From NCBI GenBank assembly GCA_024763015.1, contig JANTGO010000006.1, positions 1-32,484 of the forward strand: a stretch of DNA of 32,484 nucleotides, read 5' to 3'. Below the pieces are notes generated by a model. That model was not told the DNA's origin, searched no databases, and was given only the letters and a program-made list of their open reading frames with translations. Each line of letters starts with the position of its first letter. Within the stretch, counting starts at the first letter, position 1. The translations under genes and the position numbers were made by a program. Below, piece by piece: positions 1 through 5,454 of this stretch. Source of the DNA: Flavobacteriaceae bacterium. GTDB lineage: Bacteria > Bacteroidota > Bacteroidia > Flavobacteriales > Flavobacteriaceae.

Positions 1-863
1 GATGCTGTTACATAATATGAATATGTTGCATTTGAGTCAGTTGTATTATCATTATATGTCATATTATTAACGCCCAAACTTGTCCCAATATGCATAAATC
101 TATTAGCATACATTCCTTTTCTATATATATTATATTTTACAATAGGTGTTGTTCCATTATAAGAATAAGTCCAAAAAAGTTGAATACCAGTAGGTATTGC
201 TTGTCCTTGTAAATTCCAATTTAGAATTACAATTGGAATTTGATGTTGACCAACATCATCATGACCATTTCTTTCATTATCCCCAATTACTATGACAGGT
301 TCATCTGGTTCAATTGTTGAATTTACAGATGCTAATTGTTGATTTTGATATGCTGGCAAGTCAATACTTTGACCATCATCAAGCATTTCAGGTATAAAAG
401 TTACTTTTGGTATATAACTATCTGTCCAGTCATCAGCGTGAACAGGTACACTAATTTGTAAGTTAGGGTACATTTGTGTTAATTGATCAATATAATCCTG
501 TGCGTTAGATTTATTATCTACAGATATATCTAGATCTTTTGCATAATTTGAAAGAAAACTTCCAATATTTATTTGATTATTTGATTTAGTATTAGAGGTT
601 ACTTTTTCGTTTTTAAAACTTCTAAGTAATATGTCATAATCTCCATCAAACTTTTTCAAAGCTTCGCTTTTAACAAGTTCTCTAAAATTGTCATTTTTAT
701 TGATTGCAATACTAACAACTCTAGCTAAACCTTGGTAATCTTTGTCTCTTTTGGTAAATGATAAATTTGATATTTCATTAGTCTTTGTGTCATCAACTTT
801 TCTACAATTAAATAAAAATAGAGTTGACAATAATACCAGTGAGAAAATTTTACCTTTTTTCAT
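1..863 (-). CDS. Secreted lipoprotein with a fibronectin type III-like segment (5' part, truncated by window edge)
   Basis: Reading the minus strand from the ATG at 863 gives an uninterrupted frame of 287 codons that leaves the window at base 1 without a stop. The N-terminus is a lipoprotein signal: two lysines, a hydrophobic stretch, then LFNC at residues 17-20 with Cys20 as the likely lipidated residue. A charged, Asn-rich linker follows. The last ~70 residues, with an 'IQLFWTYS...YNIYRKG...YSYYVTAS' pattern, resemble a fibronectin type III beta-sandwich. Two further in-frame ATGs lie upstream (887 and 905) before a stop codon at 918-920; I prefer 863 because it places the charged residues directly before the hydrophobic core. 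Function is not recognised. A cell-surface lipoprotein role is inferred from the signal and the extracellular-type domain. A plus-strand frame at 742-933 lies inside this gene and is a shadow. Confidence 0.8.
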   Translation of the reverse strand, partial: MKKGKIFSLVLLSTLFLFNCRKVDDTKTNEISNLSFTKRDKDYQGLARVVSIAINKNDNFRELVKSEALKKFDGDYDILLRSFKNEKVTSNTKSNNQINIGSFLSNYAKDLDISVDNKSNAQDYIDQLTQMYPNLQISVPVHADDWTDSYIPKVTFIPEMLDDGQSIDLPAYQNQQLASVNSTIEPDEPVIVIGDNERNGHDDVGQHQIPIVILNWNLQGQAIPTGIQLFWTYSYNGTTPIVKYNIYRKGMYANRFMHIGTSLGVNNMTYNDNTTDSNATYSYYVTA

Positions 864-963
864 AGTTTTAAATTTATTGTTAAACATTAGATTCTTTAAA
901 CCCATTTTATTTCCGGTTTATTCTAGAAATTAGGATCACAAACCCTGTTTAACTAAAAATTTG

Positions 964-971
964 TATTTTTG
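964..971 (+). promoter_or_regulatory. Bacteroidota -7 promoter element (TATTTTTG) for ncRNA candidate 1
   Basis: TATTTTTG matches the TAnnTTTG -7 consensus of the Bacteroidota primary sigma factor. Transcription would start near 976-980, exactly where the rod-like RNA candidate begins. No good TTG is seen at the -33 spacing, so the call rests on the -7 element and on position. Confidence 0.45.
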
Positions 972-975
972 CTGT

Positions 976-1187
976 GTCAGGCCAAGTGTATTATGACGTA
1001 TAATGCGACATTCTTTTTGTCAAGAGTAAGGCATATAATTTTCAGTATAGCCACAGTTATTGGCAAAAAGAACAAGTCTTGGTTATGTTAATAATATACT
1101 TGACTTGGCACTAGGTTAAACAAGGTTTAACTTCTACGGGAACGTTACTGTAGTTTGGTGCTGTTAGTGGCGTTCCCTTTTTTTAGT
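976..1187 (+). ncRNA. Candidate structured small RNA 1 (rod-like, with own terminator)
   Basis: No protein frame fits here, but the plus strand folds into a long irregular hairpin. GCCAAGT (981-987) pairs with ACTTGGC (1103-1109). GTATTAT (988-994) pairs, with a bulge, with 1091-1099. An 11-bp helix joins 1011-1021 to 1062-1072 with one G-U pair. A second hairpin, 1113-1133, has a 9-bp stem and an AAG loop. The last element is an intrinsic terminator ending at 1184. Promoter element, structure and terminator all point the same way, giving a transcript of about 205 nt. The shape (long bulged rod) resembles 6S RNA, and a Bacteroidota 6S class (6S-Flavo) is known, but I cannot match its consensus from memory. 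The family is therefore open; that this is a transcribed RNA is moderately likely. Confidence 0.5.
1138..1184 (+). terminator. Intrinsic terminator of ncRNA candidate 1
   Basis: GGGAACG (1138-1144) pairs perfectly with CGTTCCC (1171-1177), the stem continues inward through 1145-1150/1165-1170 with G-U pairs, and seven T residues (1178-1184) follow. The U-run lies only on the plus-strand side, so it terminates rightward transcription. Confidence 0.75.
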
Positions 1188-1190
1188 TTT

Positions 1191-1354
1191 CACCTAAACT
1201 GTGTGATTATGTTCAAAGAAAAGGGCTAATGCTTTGAGATAGAAATGTTTGTAAAAAGCACAGGAATACCCCGTGGTATTGTGAACATTTTTACAAGTCA
1301 TTTACGCTCAAATGATTGGTTCTTTTCAAAGGAGATAATCACTCAATTTAGGTT
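1191..1354. ncRNA. Candidate structured RNA 2 or palindromic element: 164-base imperfect hairpin
   Basis: Nearly the whole segment is one bulged rod. Helices from outside in: 1192-1198/1347-1353 (7 bp), 1203-1210/1335-1342 (8 bp), 1215-1220/1320-1325 (6 bp), 1225-1229/1315-1319 (5 bp with a G-U pair), 1233-1238/1307-1312 (6 bp), 1243-1247/1299-1303 (5 bp), 1249-1257/1288-1296 (9 bp), 1259-1261/1281-1283 (3 bp), and an apical AATACC/GGTATT helix (1265-1270/1275-1280) closed by CCGT. That is about 55 pairs in nested order. The shape is that of 6S RNA. The strand is unclear: a consensus promoter on the minus strand (1437-1466) points into it, while the plus side has only an imperfect -7 element at 1184-1191. 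Neither end carries a U-run. A degenerate mobile palindrome is the alternative reading. Confidence 0.45.
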
Positions 1355-1539
1355 ATAGTAAGTTATCCCATAGGCAGTTTGTTTTATGAATTTTATTTAA
1401 ACAAATGATGCACGATATTATATAATGCATCTGCTACAAATATATAATAAAAAAATTAAATAGCAAGTGTTTTTTTTATCAAAAATTTTAAACATTTCCT
1501 ATAAATTATACAAATAACCAAAGAAAATATTAAGAAATA
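1355..1539. other. AT-rich spacer before the acetyltransferase gene
   Basis: Besides the minus-strand promoter at 1437-1466, this stretch holds a short inverted repeat (GATGCA 1407-1412 / TGCATC 1426-1431). No plus-strand TAnnTTTG element for the acetyltransferase gene could be found. Confidence 0.5.
1437..1466 (-). promoter_or_regulatory. Consensus minus-strand promoter (TTG-N19-TATATTTG)
   Basis: On the minus strand, TTG (1466-1464) is followed after 19 bases by TATATTTG (1444-1437), a full match to the Bacteroidota -33/-7 consensus. Start of transcription is expected near 1430, reading through the 1191-1354 rod toward the lipoprotein gene that starts at 863. It could drive a separate RNA or give the lipoprotein mRNA a leader of more than 500 nt. 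Confidence 0.5.
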
Positions 1540-1980
1540 ATGGTGAAATTTCACATAAGACCGGCAGTTGAAAAAGATTTTAAAGCAATTCTAGATATGA
1601 TAAAGGAATTGGCACTTTTTGAGAAAGCACCCGAAAAAGTTAACAATACAGTAGGACAAATGAAGGAAGAAAAAGATTATTTTCAGGCTTGGGTTGCCGA
1701 AAAAGAGGATGGTGAAATTGTAGGAATGGCATTGTTTTATTATGTTTATTACACTTGGGTTGGCAAATCTATGTATCTGGATGACCTATATGTCAAAAAA
1801 GAATACCGAGGACATAAGATAGGAAGTCGCTTGCTCGATAAAGTACTTCAGATAGCCAAGGATAATAATTGTAAGCGTGTCAGGTGGCAAGTATTGGACT
1901 GGAACAAACCGGCCATAGATTTCTATAAAAAACTAGGTGCTAACCTTGACGGCGAATGGATTAACTGCGATATGGAATAG
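1540..1980 (+). CDS. GNAT-family N-acetyltransferase (spermidine/thialysine acetyltransferase-like)
   Basis: The 146-residue product is a single GNAT domain. It transfers an acetyl group from acetyl-CoA to an amine. The acetyl-CoA pyrophosphate loop is visible as RGHKIG (residues 90-95), preceded by the beta-4 strand 'MYLDDLYV' and followed by 'WQVLDWNKPAIDFYKKLGA', the pattern of the SSAT/diamine acetyltransferase group. 'LALFEKAPEKV' near residues 24-34 is also typical of that group, which acts on polyamines, thialysine or other small primary amines. Substrate is not decided by the sequence. The start has no Shine-Dalgarno, as usual in this phylum. It stands alone, with over 150 bases to the next gene. 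Confidence 0.85.
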   Translation: MVKFHIRPAVEKDFKAILDMIKELALFEKAPEKVNNTVGQMKEEKDYFQAWVAEKEDGEIVGMALFYYVYYTWVGKSMYLDDLYVKKEYRGHKIGSRLLDKVLQIAKDNNCKRVRWQVLDWNKPAIDFYKKLGANLDGEWINCDME

Positions 1981-2149
1981 ATTTTTTTATTCATATCTTA
2001 TTAATTTACAGGGAATTTAGTCCTTTTGTCAGGAATTCTTATTTTTCTTTAATTCTTTCTTTTTTTCGAGTAATTATCTTTTTAACTTGCAGATAATAAC
2101 CCTCGTTTGTCTATCTTAAATAAGACAAGCAGATTAAAATGATATAGTT

Positions 2150-3091
2150 ATGAAACGATTTATTTTAGCAAGTTTACTCATGTTTTTTGCCTTAAATCTA
2201 CAGGCACAACGCACAAAAGACATTGCGGGCAGCAAGGATTTTCCATTGGTGTCGCGTTTTGATGGTTCTATTATCCAATGGTATCAGCACAAAAACTTTG
2301 ACAGGTATTTTATGTTGTCTTTAAAAGATCATAAATTAGATAAATATGAAATTGATGGTGCTGTAACACGCATACAATATGCTGTGTCAAAGGAGCATTC
2401 CGTTTTCGAAATTTTTAAAAGTTACGAAGCGGCTTTAAAAAATAATGGCTTTAAAATTTTATTGGAGTTGGACAAAACCAACTGTGGTGTTAACCTAAGT
2501 GAGCAATTGTACAATGGAGAATTTAATGGTTTAAATGCACTAAGTGATAAAAAATCGCTAAGCACTAATTATCGTGAGGGTGAATTTACTTACCTGTCGG
2601 CAAAGAAAAAAGTGAACGGAAAAGATGTTTACATCGTGGTGTATATAGCCAATTGGGATTATCCGTTGATTACTTTTGATGCCATTGAAGTCAAAGCGCT
2701 TGATAATGCGTTGGTAACGGTAAAGGATTTAGAATCAAACATTAATGAAGACGGACATATTGCCATTCATCACATTTACTTTGATACAGGTAAGTTTGTT
2801 ATAAAACCAGAATCCAAAGAGGTGTTGAATAATATTGCTACATATTTAAAAACCCACTCCGATAAAAAATATTTAATAGTCGGTCATACAGATAATGTGG
2901 GGGATTTTGAGGCCAATTTAACTTTGTCACTTCAAAGAGCAAAAGCAGTTGTTGATTATTTGGTCGGTAATTATGGCATCGATGGCGCACAACTTAAAGC
3001 TTATGGCGATGGACAAACCGCTCCTATAGCTAGTAATACAACCGAAAAAGGACGCGCCAAAAACAGAAGGGTAGAGATTGTAGCGCAATAA
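2150..3091 (+). CDS. Exported protein with DUF4892-like N-terminal region and C-terminal OmpA peptidoglycan-binding domain
   Basis: The 313-residue protein opens with a cleavable signal peptide (residues 1 to ~20, ending LQAQ). The middle (about 25-190) starts 'DFPLVSRFDGSIIQWYQHKNFDRY' in style and resembles the DUF4892 region found in front of OmpA domains; this is recalled similarity. Residues ~206-313 form an OmpA-like domain: 'IYFDTGKFVIKPES', 'VGHTDNVGD', 'LSLQRAKAVVDYL' and the closing 'GRAKNRRVEI', whose Asp and Arg residues bind diaminopimelate in peptidoglycan. The protein therefore probably sits in the periplasm or outer membrane and contacts the cell wall. It lacks an OmpA beta-barrel. 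It appears to be transcribed alone. Confidence 0.85.
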   Translation: MKRFILASLLMFFALNLQAQRTKDIAGSKDFPLVSRFDGSIIQWYQHKNFDRYFMLSLKDHKLDKYEIDGAVTRIQYAVSKEHSVFEIFKSYEAALKNNGFKILLELDKTNCGVNLSEQLYNGEFNGLNALSDKKSLSTNYREGEFTYLSAKKKVNGKDVYIVVYIANWDYPLITFDAIEVKALDNALVTVKDLESNINEDGHIAIHHIYFDTGKFVIKPESKEVLNNIATYLKTHSDKKYLIVGHTDNVGDFEANLTLSLQRAKAVVDYLVGNYGIDGAQLKAYGDGQTAPIASNTTEKGRAKNRRVEIVAQ

Positions 3092-3124
3092 ACAGATTTT
3101 TAATGATTTGTTAAAAAAAAATTA

Positions 3125-3132
3125 TATATTTG
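3125..3132 (+). promoter_or_regulatory. -7 promoter element (TATATTTG) of rpsU
   Basis: An exact TAnnTTTG match 44 bases before the rpsU start. A TTTG lies upstream at 3107-3110, but the gap of 14 is shorter than the usual ~19, so the -33 partner is uncertain. Expected start of transcription is near 3138-3140, giving a leader of about 38 nt. Confidence 0.55.
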
Positions 3133-3161
3133 CAATTCGTAATTTAAGTATAACCATATAA

Positions 3162-3169
3162 AAGAGGTG
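3162..3169 (+). promoter_or_regulatory. Strong Shine-Dalgarno of rpsU (AAGAGGTG)
   Basis: GAGGTG (3164-3169) is a perfect six-base match to the anti-Shine-Dalgarno end of 16S rRNA, seven bases before the ATG. No other gene start in this window has a comparable element. In Flavobacterium johnsoniae, bS21 helps hide the anti-SD and rpsU is the gene known to keep a strong SD, consistent with autoregulation. Confidence 0.75.
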
Positions 3170-3176
3170 TAAAACT

Positions 3177-3374
3177 ATGTTGATCATACCCGTAAAAGAA
3201 GGAGAAGCTATTGATAGAGCGCTAAAGCGTTTCAAAAGAAAATTTGACCGTACCAAAACGATGCGTCAAATCAGAGACCGTAAACAATTTACAAAACCTT
3301 CTGTCAAAAGAAGAGCGCAAATTATCAAAGCAAAGTATATCCAACATCTACGTGATTTAGAAGATCAATACTAA
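3177..3374 (+). CDS. rpsU: Small ribosomal subunit protein bS21
   Basis: The 65-residue, highly basic product matches bS21: 'IIPVKEGEAIDRALKRFKRKFDRTKTMRQIRDRKQFTKPSVKRR' in order, followed by a helical tail. It binds the 30S platform beside the 3' end of 16S rRNA. In Bacteroidota, bS21 together with bS6 and bS18 sequesters the anti-Shine-Dalgarno, which explains why most genes of the phylum do not use SD sequences. The gene has its own -7 element, a strong SD, and a strong terminator right after the stop, so most transcripts are probably monocistronic. The next two genes encode XerC-like recombinase and the hibernation factor, an order I believe recurs in Bacteroidota. Confidence 0.95.
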   Translation: MLIIPVKEGEAIDRALKRFKRKFDRTKTMRQIRDRKQFTKPSVKRRAQIIKAKYIQHLRDLEDQY

Positions 3375-3402
3375 TATTTGAAAATTTATTAGTTAAAAAC
3401 TT

Positions 3403-3450
3403 GCCTTATAAAAAAGAATTGAGTAAATTCGTTTTTATAAGGCTTTTTTT
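3403..3450 (+). terminator. Strong intrinsic terminator between rpsU and xerC
   Basis: GCCTTATAAAAA (3403-3414) and TTTTTATAAGGC (3432-3443) form a perfect 12-bp stem followed by seven T residues (3444-3450). The U-run ends one base before the ATG of xerC, so anything that expresses xerC must read through this site or start inside it. Confidence 0.85.
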
Positions 3451-4341
3451 ATGCTTAAAAAACAATTTTTAGATTATTTACAGAAAGAACGGAATTATTC
3501 TTTGTTAACCATTAAGAGTTATGCAGGAGACATTTCTGATTTTGAAGCATTTATAAAGTCTATAGCTGTAAAAAATAATTTCACCAATATTTCTACCAAA
3601 GAAGTGCGCATGTGGATTGCAGGTCTTTCGGATAAATCCCTTTCCGAAAAAACCATCAATAGAAAAATAGCCGCTCTCAAGAGTTTTTATAAATTTTTAC
3701 AAAAGACAGATAGTCTGAAGATCAATCCCTTGGCAAGTATTTCAGGCATGAAGATCCATAGGAAAATTTCCGTACCTTTTTCTGAAACGGAAATGCAAAA
3801 TTTATTTGATGAAAGATTGTTTTCGGAGGACTTTGAGGGTGCAAGAGACCGAGCCATCATCTCCGTTTTTTATACGACCGGTATTAGGCGGGCAGAATTG
3901 ATAAATTTATCGCCACCCGGGATCGATTTTCACAAAAAAGAGTTAAAAGTATTAGGAAAGAGAAATAAGGAACGAATAATTCCGTTATTAGAGAATACGA
4001 TTGGTTTTATCAATAAATATTTATCCTATAGAAATGAATTGGAGGTGATAGAAGATGAGGATTTTTTATTTTTAACAAAAAAAGGAAAAAAAATATACGA
4101 AAAACTTGTGTATAGACTAATTAATTCGTACATTAGTAGAGTGAGTATTAAACATAAAAAAAGTCCGCATATGTTGCGACATACCTTTGCAACACATTTG
4201 CTAAACAACGGTGCAGACCTTAATGCCATTAAGGAATTGCTGGGACACACCAGTTTGGCAGCCACACAGGTTTATACGCATAGCGGTATACAAGAATTAA
4301 AAAATATTTACAAAAAAGCTCATCCAAGGAGCCGGAAATAG
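3451..4341 (+). CDS. xerC: XerC/XerD-type tyrosine recombinase
   Basis: The 296-residue protein has the Xer length and layout: an N-terminal SAM-like core-binding domain (about 1-95) and a catalytic domain (about 105-290). The active-site set is complete: Arg146 (in TTGIR), Lys170, His240 and Arg243 (HMLRHT), His266 (LLGHT) and the nucleophile Tyr275. Xer recombinases resolve chromosome dimers at dif and are also used by mobile elements; the housekeeping role is favoured here because the gene lies inside a core translation cluster and has no excisionase or attachment repeats nearby. XerC versus XerD cannot be settled from one sequence. The ATG directly follows the U-run of the rpsU terminator, with no room for a leader. 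hpf follows after 24 bases. Confidence 0.85.
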   Translation: MLKKQFLDYLQKERNYSLLTIKSYAGDISDFEAFIKSIAVKNNFTNISTKEVRMWIAGLSDKSLSEKTINRKIAALKSFYKFLQKTDSLKINPLASISGMKIHRKISVPFSETEMQNLFDERLFSEDFEGARDRAIISVFYTTGIRRAELINLSPPGIDFHKKELKVLGKRNKERIIPLLENTIGFINKYLSYRNELEVIEDEDFLFLTKKGKKIYEKLVYRLINSYISRVSIKHKKSPHMLRHTFATHLLNNGADLNAIKELLGHTSLAATQVYTHSGIQELKNIYKKAHPRSRK

Positions 4342-4365
4342 AAGTCTAACTAAAAATGAAGTGAT

Positions 4366-4659
4366 ATGAAAGCAATTTATCAAGCTACAAATTTTGATGC
4401 CGATCAAAAATTAATCGATTTTATCCAAGCCAAATTAGATAAATTAGATAATTTTTTTGATAAGGTAATTGAAGCGGAAGTGTATTTAAAGTTGAATAAT
4501 AAGGGTGAAAAGAACAAAACTGTTGAAGTAAAAATCGATATTCCCAGAAATGCCGTAGTGGTTTCCAGAGATGCAGAAACATTTGAAAAAGCAATGGATT
4601 TAGCTTTTGATGTTTTAAAAAGGCAGTTAAAGAAACAAAAAGAGAAGTTAAAAAAATAA
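4366..4659 (+). CDS. hpf: Ribosome hibernation-promoting factor, short form (HPF/RaiA/YfiA family)
   Basis: The 97-residue product fits the short HPF family: 'ADQKLIDFIQAKLDKLDNFFDKVIEAEVYLKL' (first helix and strands), 'KTVEVKIDIPRNAVVVSRDAETFEKAMDLAFDVLKRQLKKQKEKLKK' with the basic C-terminal helix. Proteins of this family bind the decoding centre of idle 30S or 70S ribosomes and block tRNA and mRNA when growth slows. It lacks the C-terminal dimerisation domain of long HPF. It lies 24 bases after xerC, probably on the same transcript, and ends at a perfect palindromic terminator. Confidence 0.9.
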   Translation: MKAIYQATNFDADQKLIDFIQAKLDKLDNFFDKVIEAEVYLKLNNKGEKNKTVEVKIDIPRNAVVVSRDAETFEKAMDLAFDVLKRQLKKQKEKLKK

Positions 4660-4682
4660 ATTCATACATTATATATATATGT

Positions 4683-4716
4683 AAAAAAATACAGCAAATA
4701 TTTGCTGTATTTTTTT
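4683..4716 (+). terminator. Palindromic terminator after hpf
   Basis: A perfect 17+17-base palindrome with ACAGCAAAT|ATTTGCTGT at its centre (4691-4708), flanked by an A-run and a T-run (4710-4716). It separates hpf from the tRNA operon promoter. Confidence 0.8.
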
Positions 4717-4750
4717 AAATAATAACCATTTATTTATGGTAATAAATGAT

Positions 4751-4758
4751 TACATTTG
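4751..4758 (+). promoter_or_regulatory. Possible upstream -7 element (TACATTTG) of the tRNA-tuf operon
   Basis: An exact TAnnTTTG match 103 bases before tRNA-Thr. No TTG at the right distance is seen. A short inverted repeat ACCAT/ATGGT (4725-4740) lies just upstream. Confidence 0.35.
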
Positions 4759-4807
4759 CACCGGTTTTGAAGACAAAAAAATAATATTAAAAAAAAGTCA
4801 AATTTTT

Positions 4808-4838
4808 TTTGCTAAAAAGAATAAAGTTTTTAACTTTG
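4808..4838 (+). promoter_or_regulatory. Main promoter of the tRNA-tuf operon (TTTG-N19-TAACTTTG)
   Basis: TTTG (4808-4811), a 19-base spacer and TAACTTTG (4831-4838) match the full Bacteroidota -33/-7 consensus. Transcription would begin near 4844, about 17 bases before the first tRNA. Confidence 0.75.
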
Positions 4839-4860
4839 CAAACCGTTAGTGAGAGAATAA

Positions 4861-4934
4861 GCCGATGTAGCTCAGCTGGCTAGAGCAGCTGATTTGTAAT
4901 CAGCAGGTCGTGGGTTCGAGTCCCTCCATCGGCT
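4861..4934 (+). tRNA. tRNA-Thr (anticodon TGT)
   Basis: Acceptor stem GCCGATG/CATCGGC, D-arm, anticodon stem GCTGA/TCAGC around loop TTTGTAA (anticodon TGT, reads ACA), and T-arm with GTTCGAG. CCA is not encoded. First gene of the tRNA-tuf operon. Confidence 0.97.
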
Positions 4935-4968
4935 CATAGAAATTGACATATTGAATAAAGTAATTACT

Positions 4969-5049
<81 letters not shown>

Positions 5050-5051
5050 CA

Positions 5052-5079
5052 ATTATTAAGGAAACATATCCTTGATAAT
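5052..5079 (+). repeat. Hairpin directly after tRNA-Tyr
   Basis: An 11-bp stem (5052-5062 with 5069-5079, one G-T pair) with a six-base loop AACATA. No U-run follows, so a role in tRNA 3' processing is more likely than termination. Confidence 0.4.
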
Positions 5080-5086
5080 ATAGTGT

Positions 5087-5238
5087 CTGTCAGAAAACAG
5101 ACAAATTTTATAAAATGAATTTTTATTAGTGAGATTTTAAATTTCTTTTTATGAAGTGATGCTAAGCATCAGACGATTAAAAAAAATTGAAAAGATTGCA
5201 ATAAAAAACATTTTTAGCTTTAGAGTGTTTTCTGACAG
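5087..5238. repeat. 152-base spacer bounded by a 13-bp inverted repeat, between tRNA-Tyr and tRNA-Gly
   Basis: CTGTCAGAAAACA (5087-5099) is the exact reverse complement of TGTTTTCTGACAG (5226-5238). Inside lies a 15-base palindrome TGATGCTAAGCATCA (5157-5171). The rest is AT-rich with no coding frame. It may be a long-range processing stem in the tRNA precursor or a miniature inverted-repeat element; no clear target duplication is seen. Confidence 0.45.
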
Positions 5239-5253
5239 TTACTATTAATACCA

Positions 5254-5326
5254 GCGGGAGTGGCTCAGCTGGTAGAGCATCAGCCTTCCAAGCTGAATGT
5301 CGCGGGTTCGAACCCCGTCTCCCGCT
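5254..5326 (+). tRNA. tRNA-Gly (anticodon TCC)
   Basis: Acceptor stem GCGGGAG/CTCCCGC, anticodon stem TCAGC/GCTGA around loop CTTCCAA (anticodon TCC, reads GGA), T-arm with GTTCGAA. CCA not encoded. Confidence 0.97.
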
Positions 5327-5335
5327 CAACTCAAG

Positions 5336-5407
5336 GCCGATGTAGCTCAGGGGTAGAGCGCTTCCTTGGTAAGGAAGAGGTCACGGGTTCAATTCCCGTC
5401 ATTGGCT
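5336..5407 (+). tRNA. tRNA-Thr (anticodon GGT)
   Basis: Acceptor stem GCCGATG/CATTGGC with one G-T pair, anticodon stem CTTCC/GGAAG around loop TTGGTAA (anticodon GGT, reads ACC), T-arm with GTTCAAT. It is 9 bases from tRNA-Gly and 47 bases from tuf. Confidence 0.96.
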
Positions 5408-5454
5408 CTACGGAGGCACATTAAAGAAAAAAATAAAGATTAAAAATTAGTATT

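Noticed and set aside
742-933. Plus-strand frame of 63 codons starting MSLLVNDKFDISLV
   Set aside because: It overlaps the longer minus-strand lipoprotein frame, which has a clear lipoprotein signal and domain; the plus frame has no family resemblance.
2103-2136. Inverted repeat TTGTCT...AGACAA upstream of the OmpA-domain gene as an operator or terminator
   Set aside because: Only six to seven pairs in AT-rich sequence with no U-run; could be chance.
3451-4341. The tyrosine recombinase as part of an integrated element or invertible switch
   Set aside because: It is surrounded by core translation genes, no attachment-site repeats were seen around the tRNA genes, and its length and motifs fit the housekeeping Xer type.
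5412-5416. GGAGG upstream of tuf as a Shine-Dalgarno
   Set aside because: It is 38 bases before the ATG, far beyond working distance, and directly follows the tRNA 3' end.
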